Below are positions 23,084 through 32,236 of a DNA stretch of 36,073 bases, in pieces (position 1 is the stretch's first letter; each line of letters begins with the position of its first letter). The DNA is from CAZXVW01 sp964644025 (GTDB taxonomy: Bacteria; Acidobacteriota; Terriglobia; Bryobacterales; Bryobacteraceae): contig CAZXVW010000019.1 of the NCBI GenBank assembly GCA_964644025.1, positions 1-36,073 on the forward strand. The letters run 5' to 3'. The position numbers and the translations under genes were made by a program. The notes beneath the pieces are model-generated. The model was not told the DNA's origin. It was given only the letters and a program-made list of their open reading frames with translations, and did not search any database.

Positions 23084-25678
23084 CTACGGCCGTCGCGCCC
23101 TGACGTGCTCGTATGTTTTCGCGGTTCCGGCTTCGGTGTCGAGGACCTTAACGGTGTAGACACCCGGCCGGCGCACCCGTGGAGTGAAGGTGTTCCCCTG
23201 GATGCGGAACGTGTAGACGATCTCGCCGGAGGCTTCGTTGATCACCTGGACCACGGGATCCGGTTTCTCTGATTTCACTTCCTCCAACACCAGGCCGTCT
23301 TTCGGATAGCCGTTGTCAAGCTGATCAATGGTGATCGGCCAGCCGGGGTATGGCTTGGCGTCCGGCTTGCTGGTGTCCACCCAGCGAGGCCAGTTGGCGA
23401 GGGTAATCTTGCGCGTTTTCCGGTCGAAGGTGATGATGCCATAGCCCGGAGCGCGGTCCATCAGCGCTCGCGGCTCGATTCCGTGCTCAATGGGGTTCGA
23501 CACGGCCCATACGGTTATCTTGTTGCCGAAGCCGTCCCGGTATTCGCCGGTATAACGCGGTGTTCCCTCGATGTGATGGCGGCCCGGTTTCGGCGGAAAC
23601 CACCGCCGCGGCCAGACGTTGGCCACCGAGGGCACGCAAATGGCCCAGCCGGCATCGTTCCACTGATCGATGCCGTAATGGATGGTGCTGCCCAAATGCT
23701 GATCGCCCGCGATGTGCACCGCGAAGGCCTTTCGCATCTTGCGGAGCGCCTGATTGCGTCCTGTCTGCGGCCAGCCGTTCGAGTCGTGATCCTGGACGGG
23801 CCAATCGTCATCCGGGTATTCGCCGGGCTTGTATACGCGAAGCTTCGGCGTGATCTTGTCCGAGCGGGTGCCCTTGGGCAGCGTCGCGACATTGGCGAAG
23901 ATCGTCTGCGAGATGACCGCCTTCATCCACGCGCCGCCGCTCCAGTCCGCCGCCCAATGCTCGAGAAAGGCGAGCTGGCGCTCACCGAGGAGTTTCGCGC
24001 CGGGCACGTCGCCCTGCCTGGCGGCGTCGTAGTGGGGATTCTGAGCCCAGCCGTTGACGATCTTGGCGAACGGGAGCTTCACCTTCGGCGCGGATTTCCA
24101 CTTGCGGTCCTCGATGACGGCGAAGCTGATGCCGCCGTAGAGCAGATCCGTATAGTAGACGGTGATTCCCTGCTCGACGGGAGTCGGGTCATACGGATCG
24201 GGCAGGTTGGCGGTTTGGGACCGCTGCACGGCGTTGACAAACCGCGCGGGCATCGTGTAACCGCCCTTGTCCTGGCCCTCGTAACCGGTTCCTTCGGCGT
24301 GACGGCCGCCGGCGCCCCAGAGATTGCCGTGATAGACGTCATGATCATCGGGGATCGCCACCGCGGGAATATCTTTCAGCAATTCGCGGTATTCCCAGCC
24401 GAACTCGTACCACTTGCGCAGATAATCGAGGATGGCGGCCTCGACGGGAGCGCGCTGCGTCCCGTAATCGCCGACGCTCTCGTAAATGTTGTCGCCGGTG
24501 TAGACCAGCAGGTCTGGTTGGAAGTGACTCACATTCCGGACGATATCGGCGTGGGGAAAGCCCAGGTCATTGTTGCCGGTGAAGGCGGCCGCCACGATCT
24601 TGTCCTTATCCACCGGATCTCTACGAATGGTGCCGGCCCAATGATACTCGTGGAGGTCTCCGCCGGCATCCGGCATCCGGTAACAGACCCGGTAAGGAGT
24701 ATCCCTGGTGTCATCCCAGTTGGTGACCTTGAAGGTAGCGGTGCGGGCGTCCGGATCGATGGTGGTCTCGGCGGCCCGCGTCCACTGGTTGTCCTTTTGA
24801 ATCTCCAGCCAGACCTCTTTGGGGGCGTTGCCCACCGGCGCCATCTGGGCGTTCAGCTTCAGGACCTTCCGGCTGAGGGTGTACATGGACCACAGGATCG
24901 GGCCGAACGTGCGCTCCTCGTGGGCGGTAACTTTGCTTCCCGAGACCGTCCAGTCTTTGAACCAGAACCGGACGGTGCCGCCCCGGGGATTTCGAGGCCT
25001 GGCCGGGAAGTCGCCGTTGAGCAGCGCCTTCATGTCGGCTGAGGGTGTCTCCTGGATCGGGCCGGAACTCGATACCAGAGCCAGGCCGCCGGTAAGCCAC
25101 TCGGGCGGAACCTCGTCGCGGGTCACTTGCGCCAGCTCATCGCCGCCGGCGTTGTAAGCGGCGAGCACGAGCCGGTAATTGGGACCGGCCGGCTCGGCGC
25201 TGAGCCGGAGTTCCAGGTTCTCGAACGGGAGCGGGACCTTTGGCGCCGTCTCCTCCAGCTTGCCGATGAACAGCCGGCCGTCGGAGGCCAGCCCTGCGTT
25301 CATGCCGATGCCGTGCACGGCGCTGTCCCGGTAGTCGTGGAAAGCGCCGCGAATGCCAACGCGAAAACCGGCGAAGCCTTCTTCCAGCGGGCCGGTGTCT
25401 TGTTCCAGGCGGCCCAGCTTGACGCTCATCTCGAGCTCGCCCGGTTTGCCCTCCACCTCGCGCGTCAGCAGGTAAACGTAGCGGTTCGCGCCGGCGACGA
25501 CGTTCTCCAGGCGGCCATTGTGCACGCGCCAGTCCTGCAACGGGCTGGACCAGTATTCCGGCCCCGGCCAGATCCGTTCCACCTCGGCGGGCCAGTGGCT
25601 GCGAAACTCTCCGTGGCGCCCGGCGCAGCCGGCCAGAATCACAATCGAAAGCAGTAGCAGGTTCCGTTTGAACAGCAT
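23084..25678 (-). CDS. PhoD-like metallophosphatase lipoprotein
   Basis: An 864-residue lipoprotein. The signal MLFKRNLLLLSIVILAGC has a clear lipobox at C18. Residues about 20-345 are two beta-rich N-terminal domains; residues about 358-760 carry the PhoD-like metallophosphatase core. Metal motifs are YTGDN (D396, N397), IPDDHDVYHGN (D444-D445-H446-D447) and HIAGDQHLGS (D659, H661). PhoD-type enzymes hydrolyse phosphodiesters and monoesters, using Fe/Ca in characterised members. A C-terminal beta-sandwich (about 800-864, RRPGVYTVKVLDTEAG) resembles carbohydrate- or cell-surface-binding modules. At more than 850 residues it is longer than classical PhoD (about 550). The ATG at 25678 has AAGGA about 8 bases upstream. 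It is divergent from the nucleoside transporter gene, with only about 110 bases between them. Confidence 0.88.
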   Translation of the reverse strand: MLFKRNLLLLSIVILAGCAGRHGEFRSHWPAEVERIWPGPEYWSSPLQDWRVHNGRLENVVAGANRYVYLLTREVEGKPGELEMSVKLGRLEQDTGPLEEGFAGFRVGIRGAFHDYRDSAVHGIGMNAGLASDGRLFIGKLEETAPKVPLPFENLELRLSAEPAGPNYRLVLAAYNAGGDELAQVTRDEVPPEWLTGGLALVSSSGPIQETPSADMKALLNGDFPARPRNPRGGTVRFWFKDWTVSGSKVTAHEERTFGPILWSMYTLSRKVLKLNAQMAPVGNAPKEVWLEIQKDNQWTRAAETTIDPDARTATFKVTNWDDTRDTPYRVCYRMPDAGGDLHEYHWAGTIRRDPVDKDKIVAAAFTGNNDLGFPHADIVRNVSHFQPDLLVYTGDNIYESVGDYGTQRAPVEAAILDYLRKWYEFGWEYRELLKDIPAVAIPDDHDVYHGNLWGAGGRHAEGTGYEGQDKGGYTMPARFVNAVQRSQTANLPDPYDPTPVEQGITVYYTDLLYGGISFAVIEDRKWKSAPKVKLPFAKIVNGWAQNPHYDAARQGDVPGAKLLGERQLAFLEHWAADWSGGAWMKAVISQTIFANVATLPKGTRSDKITPKLRVYKPGEYPDDDWPVQDHDSNGWPQTGRNQALRKMRKAFAVHIAGDQHLGSTIHYGIDQWNDAGWAICVPSVANVWPRRWFPPKPGRHHIEGTPRYTGEYRDGFGNKITVWAVSNPIEHGIEPRALMDRAPGYGIITFDRKTRKITLANWPRWVDTSKPDAKPYPGWPITIDQLDNGYPKDGLVLEEVKSEKPDPVVQVINEASGEIVYTFRIQGNTFTPRVRRPGVYTVKVLDTEAGTAKTYEHVRARRP

Positions 25679-25786
25679 TCTGTTTTTCCTTACCCCCGAT
25701 CCGTATTGTACCGTCCGCGCGAACGCGCCGCTCGTCGCCATCCGCCACGGCGGCGTTGGTTTGCGGCACAATGGCGCTTGAGCGTC

Positions 25787-27046
25787 ATGAGCGGAATCCT
25801 GCTATCTTTGCAAAGCGCGGCGGGGCTGCTGGGCCTGGCCGCGATCGCCTGGTTGATCAGCGAGAACCGCCGGGCGGTTCCCTGGCGGACGGTCGGGGCC
25901 GGGATCAGTCTCCAGCTCCTGCTGGCGATCATGCTATTGCGGCTGCCGGCCTTTCGCCGCCTGTTCCTGGTGCTCGACCGGCTGATGGAATCACTCACCA
26001 GCGCGCTGGACGCGGGCACGAGCTTCGTGTTCGGCTACCTGGGCGGCGGGCCGCCGCCGTTTGAGGTCTCCTCGCCAGCCGAGACCTACGTGTTCGCCTT
26101 CCGGGTCCTGCCGTTCGTTCTGCTGGTCAGCGCGCTGTCGGCGCTGCTGTTCTACTGGCGGGTGCTGCCGCTGGTGGTCAAAACGATGTCGCTGGTCTTG
26201 CGCAAGACGATGCGGGTAGGCGGCGCGGTGGGCCTCGGAGTGGCGGCCAACGTGTTCATGGGAATGATCGAGGCGCCGCTGCTGATCGCGCCATACCTGA
26301 AGAAGATGAGCCGCGCGGAGCTGTTTGTCATCATGAGCAGCGGCATGGCGACCGTCTCGGGCACGGTGATGGTGTTGTACGCCAACATTCTCTCCGGAGT
26401 GATCCCGGACGCCCTGGGGCACGTGCTAGCAGCCTCGCTGATCAATGCGCCAGCATCCGTGGTGGCAGCGGTGCTGATGGTGCCCCCGGACCGGGAGAGC
26501 ACCGCGGCTGAGCTGGTCCCGCCCGGCAAGGCTCATAGCGCGATGGACGCCCTCACCCAGGGCGCCGAGCAAGGCATGCGGCTGGTGCTCAACATCGCCG
26601 CGATGCTGGTCGTGCTGGTCGCTCTGGTGAGTTTGCTGAACCAGGCGTTCGGGCTGCTGCCGCAAATGGGCGGCGAACCGATCACGATGCAGCGCGTAGC
26701 CGGCTACCTGTTCGCGCCGATCGCCTGGCTCATGGGCATTCCCTGGCACGAGGCGATGACCGCCGGGGGCCTGCTGGGAACCAAGACGGTGCTCAACGAG
26801 CTGATCGCCTACGTCGATCTGTCGCACCTGCCCGCCGGCGCGCTGGGCCTGCGGAGCCGGATGATCATGAGCTACGCCCTGTGCGGATTCGCCAACTTCG
26901 GCAGTCTGGGCATCATGATCGGCGGGCTGGGAACGATGGTGCCGGAGCGGCGCTCGGAGATCACCGCGCTCGGGCTTCGCTCGATTGCGGCGGGCACGCT
27001 GGCCACCTGCATGACCGGAGCGGTGGTTGGCGTCGTCGGACCGTGA
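25787..27046 (+). CDS. CNT-family nucleoside transporter (NupC-like)
   Basis: A 419-residue membrane protein of the concentrative nucleoside transporter family. The nucleoside-binding region reads GVAANVFMGMIEAPLLIAPY (N155, E162, P164), followed by SSGMATVSGTVMVLYA. The C-terminal half has LLGTKTVLNELIAYVDL and YALCGFANFGSLGIMIGGLG, both characteristic of the family. Such proteins import nucleosides with H+ or Na+. The ATG at 25787 gives the usual length; an in-frame start at 25706 would add a basic, non-membrane stretch overlapping the PhoD-like promoter. The ribosome site is weak. Pairing with an exported phosphatase next door suggests use of nucleosides released from nucleotides, but that is inference. 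Confidence 0.9.
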   Translation: MSGILLSLQSAAGLLGLAAIAWLISENRRAVPWRTVGAGISLQLLLAIMLLRLPAFRRLFLVLDRLMESLTSALDAGTSFVFGYLGGGPPPFEVSSPAETYVFAFRVLPFVLLVSALSALLFYWRVLPLVVKTMSLVLRKTMRVGGAVGLGVAANVFMGMIEAPLLIAPYLKKMSRAELFVIMSSGMATVSGTVMVLYANILSGVIPDALGHVLAASLINAPASVVAAVLMVPPDRESTAAELVPPGKAHSAMDALTQGAEQGMRLVLNIAAMLVVLVALVSLLNQAFGLLPQMGGEPITMQRVAGYLFAPIAWLMGIPWHEAMTAGGLLGTKTVLNELIAYVDLSHLPAGALGLRSRMIMSYALCGFANFGSLGIMIGGLGTMVPERRSEITALGLRSIAAGTLATCMTGAVVGVVGP

Positions 27047-27107
27047 GGAGTTGCACTCCGGCCTGGTGCTCACCGGCTCCTGGGTAGTGTAATTTATCGT
27101 ACTGATT

Positions 27108-27173
27108 GTGGTTCGCAAGATTGCCGTGACCATCAACGAGGAACCCCTGCGGGGACTGGATCGCTGGGTCCGC
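27108..27173 (+). pseudogene. Antitoxin N-terminal remnant (ribbon-helix-helix)
   Basis: From the GTG at 27108 the frame reads VVRKIAVTINEEPLRGLDRWV, which matches the first beta-strand and helix of ribbon-helix-helix (CopG/MetJ-like) antitoxins. After about 21-22 codons the similarity stops and the text continues as a MazF-type toxin C-terminus in another frame. The rest of the antitoxin and its operon partner's first part are missing, so this is not a functional gene. Confidence 0.6.
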
Positions 27174-27288
27174 CTGGATCAAGATCTCCCAGGTGCGAAC
27201 CATTTCCACCGAACGGCTGGGCAAGCGAATCGGCAAGATTCCGGCAGAGGAAGTCGCGGAGTGTATCGAAGGGCTGCTGGAATTGATC
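27172..27288 (+). pseudogene. MazF/PemK toxin C-terminal remnant
   Basis: This frame reads AWIKISQVRTISTERLGK, then RIGKIPAEEVAECIEGLLELI. It closely resembles the C-terminal helix region of MazF/PemK endoribonucleases (SWVKISQVRTLSxERLG...). The first two thirds of the toxin, with its catalytic core, are absent, and the normal stop after the last helix is also missing. It is joined directly to the antitoxin remnant, as expected from one internal deletion that removed the middle of a two-gene module. Confidence 0.7.
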
Positions 27289-27349
27289 TCGTGGCGCCGG
27301 CGCCCGCGCCGGGCTTCCGGTGGGCGCCGATGGTCGCGCGTCAACGGCC

Positions 27350-29060
27350 TCACACGCCGCTCTCAGCGGTCTCGATCAGATCGAGTTCGACACCCTGCTG
27401 GGCGCCTTCGGCGATCTTGACCTCCTCGCCGTCGTCTTCATACCGGGCGAGAAACGCCGGATCCCGATAAGCGCCGGATTCAATACCGGTGAAGGCGAAT
27501 ACCTTGTAGTTGCCCGGGGCGATTCCGTTCAACTGGAAGCGTCCGTACTCGTCCGTGGTGGCCGTCTTGAACAGTTCCTCGCGGCCGCGCCTGCTTTCTT
27601 CCGGGACGAGCACCACGGTTGCGCCCGCCGCGGGCGCACCGGCGGCGGTCACCGAACCGGTCACCTGTCCCCCTTTCAGGCTGACGAGGAGCCTCAAGGC
27701 GGCGCCGGCCAAGCCTTGCCGGATCTGGATTCGGCTGTCAAGCACGTCCAGATCGCCGAAGCGGGCCGATTTCAGATAACCGTTTCCGGGCAGCTGCATT
27801 ACGCGCAGGGAGTAGTCGCCCGGCGCCAGATTGTCGATTTCGAATCCGCCACTGGCGTCGACCGTGCCGCTGCGGCTCCCGATCATGGTATCGACGGGCT
27901 GGAGGTACACGCGCATACCGTCCAACCTGAACCCGGCTGGGACGTCTCCCTCCAGTTCCACGCTTCCCGAGAGTTTGACTCCCGGGCCAAGCGCCAGCAC
28001 GACGCCCTCCACATTGGTGTCGCCGACCTCGAGGTCTTGCCGCGCAGAGGCGTTCCCGGCCGCGGCGCGTCATGGCCGTGAGCACGTAAGAGCCCGGTTG
28101 CACGCCGGTGATCTCGAATCCGCCGGTGCGGCGGTCGATCGAACGGAAGGAGCGCAACATGCCGGGGAGGAAAGCGGCGCCTTTCGGCATCAGGCTCACC
28201 ATCGTGCCGGCCGGGGGCGCGCCTGCGGAGCCGTCGACCACCCTGCCCTCGATGCGCACCGCGGGCACGCGCAGTAGGCGAAAGTCGACGCTGGAACGCT
28301 CCTCGCCGGCGCGCAGCACGATCGGGGCGGTCTGATTCACATCGAGGACACCGGGGTAATACACCGCCGGATAGGTGAATTCCTGCCCGGTCTCGCTGGT
28401 CCGCATCAGAAAGCCGGGGCCGACACGTTCGCGGTAGGTGGCCGCCACGTAATAGCTGCCCGGCGCAATACCGAACAGCCGGTACTCGCCGAGATCGTTG
28501 GTGGTGGCGCTTGGCCCGGCCGGCGTCAACTGGCGCCGCCCCTGGAGATAGCGGTACTTCATCACCAGAACCCGGGCATAGGCGACCGGTTCTCCGTCTT
28601 CGTCCACCACGCGCCCGGTGACTACCGCCGCCGGAAGCAGCTTGAAGGTGATGTCCTTGACGTGCGCCCCCGGAGCGATGGTCAGCCGGGCGCCGGAACG
28701 GCCGGGAGTTCTTGCGCTGTAAGATTGGGTGGCGTACCGGTTCCGCTGCGCCAACAGGCTATAGCTGCCCGGCTCGACCCTGGCAAAGAAGAAGCGTCCG
28801 TTGGCATCGGTGACCGCAGCCAGCCGGGACCGGCCCCGAGAATCGGACCGGGACAGGGAAACTTGGGCCTTAGCCAGCGGCGCGCCCGTGTTCGCGTCAT
28901 AGACAGCGCCTTCAACGGTGGCGTAGTCGTCAGGTCTGATCCCGGTTTCGGCCTGTTGCGGCTGCTGCACTCTGCCCGCCCGGCCGCGGGCCCCCCTCTC
29001 CTGGGCAGACATCAGGAGGCAACCCACGAGAAGTGAGAGCAAGATTGCGCCTGGTCGCAT
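27350..29060 (-). pseudogene. Carboxypeptidase-regulatory-like repeat protein, frameshifted
   Basis: One gene split by a frameshift near 28050-28070. From the ATG at 29060 the first part has a signal peptide (MRPGAILLSLLVGCLLMSAQ) and carboxypeptidase-regulatory-like/Ig-like repeats: VEGAVYDANTGAPLAKAQVS, VVTGRVVDEDGEPVAYARV and GGFEITGVQPGSYVLTAMT. After RRGRE it loses sense. In the other frame, sense resumes as NASARQDLEVGDTNVEGVVL and continues through GGFEIDNLAPGDYSLRVMQL and GRFQLNGIAPGNYKVFAFTG to the stop at 27350. One extra base (or two missing) in the GGCCGGGAAC region explains it. Restored, the product would be about 569 residues. These repeats are common in exported acidobacterial proteins and probably bind or scaffold at the cell surface. 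It could be a sequencing error rather than a true pseudogene. Confidence 0.8.
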
Positions 29061-29123
29061 TCTACCCTCCCTGTATCCAATTATGCGATATGCGGGAGCC
29101 GGCGAGGCCGGGTACCCGCCACC

Positions 29124-30389
29124 TCAGTCTCCGAGACCCGCGCCCAGGAAACCGGACACCGCCACCCCGAGCATGTAGAAGGTGAACAGCAGCGTTACCA
29201 CCAGGCCGAGGTTCATCCAAAAACCGTTCCTGTGCTCGCCAGCGAATGCCGGGCTACGAGTAAGCCGCCAGGTGAATAAAGCAATCAGCGGCATGATCAG
29301 GGGGCTGACGGCTTGCGAGGCAATCATGATCTGGACCGGGCTGCCGCCGAAGACCGGCACCACCATACTCACCGAGGCGGTGGCGACCACCAGGAGGCGG
29401 TAACCGGTCCGGCTCATCTCCCGGGGCTTGCCGAAGTAGTCGGAGATCATCCAGGGGCCGAGCAGATAATTCGGAAACAATGACGACAGGCCGGCGGCCA
29501 CGATGCCGGCCACGAACGCCGAGGCCGCGAACCGGCCGGCCAGCGGCTCGAGCGTCTTCACCATGTCGATGGCCTTTTCGACCGGCATGCCCTGGACGAA
29601 CAGGGTCCCGGCGGCGCAAGCCATGATGGCGGTATTGACCACGAACAGAAGTACGGCCGAGATCAGCGAGTCCCGGTACGCCATCGGGATCTGGGCGGGT
29701 TTCCAGCCTTCCTCCTGAATAACGATACTTCGCGAAACCAGGCAGACCGAGGCCAGCGTGGTGCCCACCATGCCGGCGATCAGCAACGGCGCGTTTCCGG
29801 CGGCGGGAATTCGGGGGATCAGTCCGCGCAGGACGGCCTCCGGCGACGGCGGCGCGATCACGGCGGTAAACAGGAAGGAGACGCCCATCATGGCGACCAG
29901 AAACGAGACGGCTTTCAGGAAGAACCGGTGGCGGCCGTTCCAGAACAGCCAGAGCAGCAACAGCATGACGGCCAGTCCGGAGACGATGCGGTTCAGTCCT
30001 GTCCCGCCGGGAGTGAACCCTCTGGTCCACTCGCGGATGACGTCGGTCACGATTCCCATCACACCGATGATCGAGGCGATCTGCGTGATCACGGTGGCCG
30101 CCACGATGAACAGCGTCACCGGCCCGCCGAAGTGCTTGCGGAAATTGTGAAGCATGGTGTCGCCGGAGACAATGGTCATCTTGCTGATGGCGGCGAACAT
30201 GATGTGGGTGAACAGAGAGGCGAGCGCCAGAGTCCAGACGAGCGTCATTCCGTAACTGGCACCGGCCGCCGCCATGGTGGTCACGCTCCCGGTGCCGACC
30301 ACGTAGCCGACCATGAAGATACCCGGCAGAATCGAAGCGCCAAACCGGCCAAGGCGTGAAGCGAACGTGGCAGAGGAACCGGTCCCCAT
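29124..30389 (-). CDS. Second Nramp-related transporter with non-canonical metal site
   Basis: A 421-residue membrane protein of the Nramp/SLC11 fold, about 11 helices. TM1 reads LPGIFMVGYVVGTGSVTTMA: the canonical DPGN is replaced by G32-T-G-S35. The TM6 region reads GMVGTTLASVCLVSRSIVIQ, without MPH. It resembles the homologue at 8554-9930 only distantly and differs from it in both motifs (G-T-G-S against G-S-G-E), so the two are not recent duplicates. Transport of a cation is possible but not shown. The ATG at 30389 follows a GAGGGG 3 bases away. It is divergent from the APS kinase gene with about 170 bases between them; no operator was recognised there. Confidence 0.82.
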   Translation of the reverse strand: MGTGSSATFASRLGRFGASILPGIFMVGYVVGTGSVTTMAAAGASYGMTLVWTLALASLFTHIMFAAISKMTIVSGDTMLHNFRKHFGGPVTLFIVAATVITQIASIIGVMGIVTDVIREWTRGFTPGGTGLNRIVSGLAVMLLLLWLFWNGRHRFFLKAVSFLVAMMGVSFLFTAVIAPPSPEAVLRGLIPRIPAAGNAPLLIAGMVGTTLASVCLVSRSIVIQEEGWKPAQIPMAYRDSLISAVLLFVVNTAIMACAAGTLFVQGMPVEKAIDMVKTLEPLAGRFAASAFVAGIVAAGLSSLFPNYLLGPWMISDYFGKPREMSRTGYRLLVVATASVSMVVPVFGGSPVQIMIASQAVSPLIMPLIALFTWRLTRSPAFAGEHRNGFWMNLGLVVTLLFTFYMLGVAVSGFLGAGLGD

Positions 30390-30557
30390 CAGCCCCTCAG
30401 CCTAGCACAGCGGGAACGCGAACTGCCGCGGGTAAGAGCGGGCGCCTCCCGGGCAAGGGGCGCTCGTTCCGGGGGAAGCGTGACCTGCCGATCGCAAAGC
30501 CGGACCCGCTCATGTTACCATCGTGTTACATTTGCCGGGAGGTCAGCCAGAGCACGG

Positions 30558-31130
30558 ATGTCGATGGATTTGCGGGATCGGGGTTACAGCCCTGACGGCT
30601 TCTATAAAGGATTCACCGTGTGGTTCACCGGGCTTTCCGGCGCCGGCAAGAGCACCCTGTCCCGTATTCTAGCTGAGCGCCTGCGGGAGGCGGGAGCGAA
30701 GGTGGAGTTGCTCGACGGCGACGTGGTCCGCACGAATCTGTCCAAGGGGCTCGGTTACAGCAAGGAGGACCGCGACACCAACATCCGCCGCATCGGCTTC
30801 GTCTGCGAGCTGCTCTCCCGCAACGGCGTCATCGCCATCGCCGCCGCCATTTCTCCATACCGCGAGATCCGCCGGGAAGTGCGCGCGAAGATCAGCGACT
30901 TCGTCGAGGTGTACGTTCGATGCCCGATCGAAGTGCTCACCGAGCGCGATGTTAAGGGGCTGTACAAGAAAGCCCTGGCGGGGGAGATTCAGCACTTCAC
31001 CGGTATCTCGGACCCGTACGAGGAACCGGAACAGGCCGAAGTGGTAGTTCACACGGATCGGGAATCCCCCGAGGAGTGCGTAGCGCGGATCTGGGCGAAG
31101 CTGAAGGATCTCGGGCTGATCCGGTTTTGA
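30558..31130 (+). CDS. cysC: Adenylylsulfate (APS) kinase
   Basis: About 190 residues. It phosphorylates adenosine 5'-phosphosulfate to PAPS. The P-loop is F-T-G25-L-S-G-A-G-K31-S-T, followed by LLDGDVVRTNLSKGLGYSKE with the conserved DGD at 53-55, then RDTNIRRIGF and ISPYREIR, all family signatures. It is a stand-alone kinase, without fusion to a sulfurylase, and no cysD, cysN, sat or PAPS reductase gene is in the window. The ATG at 30558 is chosen; upstream in-frame codons back to 30480 have no family resemblance. It is convergent with the YgfZ-like gene, 15 bases apart. Confidence 0.93.
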   Translation: MSMDLRDRGYSPDGFYKGFTVWFTGLSGAGKSTLSRILAERLREAGAKVELLDGDVVRTNLSKGLGYSKEDRDTNIRRIGFVCELLSRNGVIAIAAAISPYREIRREVRAKISDFVEVYVRCPIEVLTERDVKGLYKKALAGEIQHFTGISDPYEEPEQAEVVVHTDRESPEECVARIWAKLKDLGLIRF

Positions 31131-31145
31131 CCGGCGCCCGCTTCC

Positions 31146-32087
31146 TCAACCCGGCCGGGAAGCCCAGACGGTGACCGGGGCCCCGGCCGCCTTGAGTCTT
31201 GCCCCTTCCCGCGCCCACCGAGTACGGACGTAACCCAGTGCCGCCACGCGCCCCAGGGCGGGCGACCGGGCGGCGGAGGTGATTTTGCCGACCTCGCTGC
31301 CGTCCGCCTCGAGCGGGGTGCCAGCCGCGGGCGCTTCGGCGGCATCAAGGCGCAGTTGCACCAGCAGGCGATTCACGTGGCCGCGGGAACGGACGCGCTC
31401 GACGATCTCCTGACCGATGTAGCAGCCCTTGTTGAAATGGACCGCGCCGAGCAGTTGCGTTTCGTGCGGAATATAGTCTTCCGAGAAATCCTCCCCGTAA
31501 CGCGGCCGGCCGTTCTCCAGACGCAGGATGCGGATCGCTTCCGGGCTGGCGGTGACCGCCCCGGCCGCGGCCAGCCGCGCCAGCAGATCCGCTTTTTCTC
31601 CGGCCGGCGCGAAGATCCAGTAGCCGGCCGCGCCGGTGGCGCTGAGGCGCGCGATCCTGCACGCGTTCCACTCCCGCGTGTGGTATGGTTCGGCGGGCAC
31701 GGTCCCGCCCAGTTTGCGCAGCAGCGCCTCCGCCTTCGGCCCTTCGACGGCAATCGTCGCGATCCGGCTGGTGACGTCTTCCAGGGTCACGTCATCGGCA
31801 ATCACGTATTTATCGATGTGCCGGAGGATTTTCTCGCGGGTTTCCGGTTCGGTGTCCAGCAGAAGGTGGTCCGGCAAACGGAACAGGTTCACGTCAGCGA
31901 GGATGCGGCCCTGGGGGTTCAGGAAGAAGGCGTAGCAGCCCTGGCCGGGGCCCAGTTGCTCGACGTGGTTCGTCGTGATTGCGTGCAGCAGCCGCACGCG
32001 ATCCTCGCCGCGGACCTGGATCTTGCCGCGGCTGCTGAGATCGAAGACGGCGGCGCCTTCCCGTAATGCCCGGTACCCTTCTGTCAT
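31146..32087 (-). CDS. ygfZ: YgfZ-like folate-binding protein (GcvT-like)
   Basis: A 313-residue protein of the YgfZ/GcvT family. The YgfZ signature K220-G-C222-Y-I-G-Q-E227 is in FNKGCYIGQEIVERVRSRGH, with the cysteine that marks YgfZ rather than true aminomethyltransferase GcvT. The N-terminus AVFDLSSRGKIQVRGEDRVR and LHAITTNHVEQL is the folate-binding region. Family members help maintain iron-sulfur enzymes. No glycine-cleavage partner genes (gcvH, gcvP) are nearby, which supports YgfZ. The ATG at 32087 is used; a TTG at 32096 would add three residues. There is no strong ribosome site. Confidence 0.87.
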   Translation of the reverse strand: MTEGYRALREGAAVFDLSSRGKIQVRGEDRVRLLHAITTNHVEQLGPGQGCYAFFLNPQGRILADVNLFRLPDHLLLDTEPETREKILRHIDKYVIADDVTLEDVTSRIATIAVEGPKAEALLRKLGGTVPAEPYHTREWNACRIARLSATGAAGYWIFAPAGEKADLLARLAAAGAVTASPEAIRILRLENGRPRYGEDFSEDYIPHETQLLGAVHFNKGCYIGQEIVERVRSRGHVNRLLVQLRLDAAEAPAAGTPLEADGSEVGKITSAARSPALGRVAALGYVRTRWAREGARLKAAGAPVTVWASRPG

Positions 32088-32236
32088 CGGAATCAAAGCC
32101 GTTACGGGCAGCCCGGTCCGGCGGGCGGCCCGCGACCGAAGCCACTGCCCGCGATAGGCCCCCTGTAGCTATTGTAGTGGGGAGCGGCGGCGCACGACAC
32201 CGGCCGGGCGCTGATGGCGGCGCTCTGCGGCGGACT

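Larger units (their letters stand above)
27047..27349. other. Intergenic region holding a toxin-antitoxin scar
   Basis: This 303-base stretch lies between the nucleoside transporter stop and the end of the minus-strand carboxypeptidase-regulatory-like gene. It includes a short AT-rich patch (about 27088-27107) and two adjoining coding remnants, described separately. No intact gene is present. Confidence 0.65.

Noticed and set aside
23483..25042. Plus-strand frame of over 500 codons opposite the PhoD-like gene
   Set aside because: No recognisable domain, and the PhoD metal motifs on the minus strand are clear.
31146..32087. Calling the YgfZ-like gene glycine-cleavage GcvT
   Set aside because: The KGCYxGQE signature with its cysteine marks YgfZ, and no gcvH or gcvP is adjacent.
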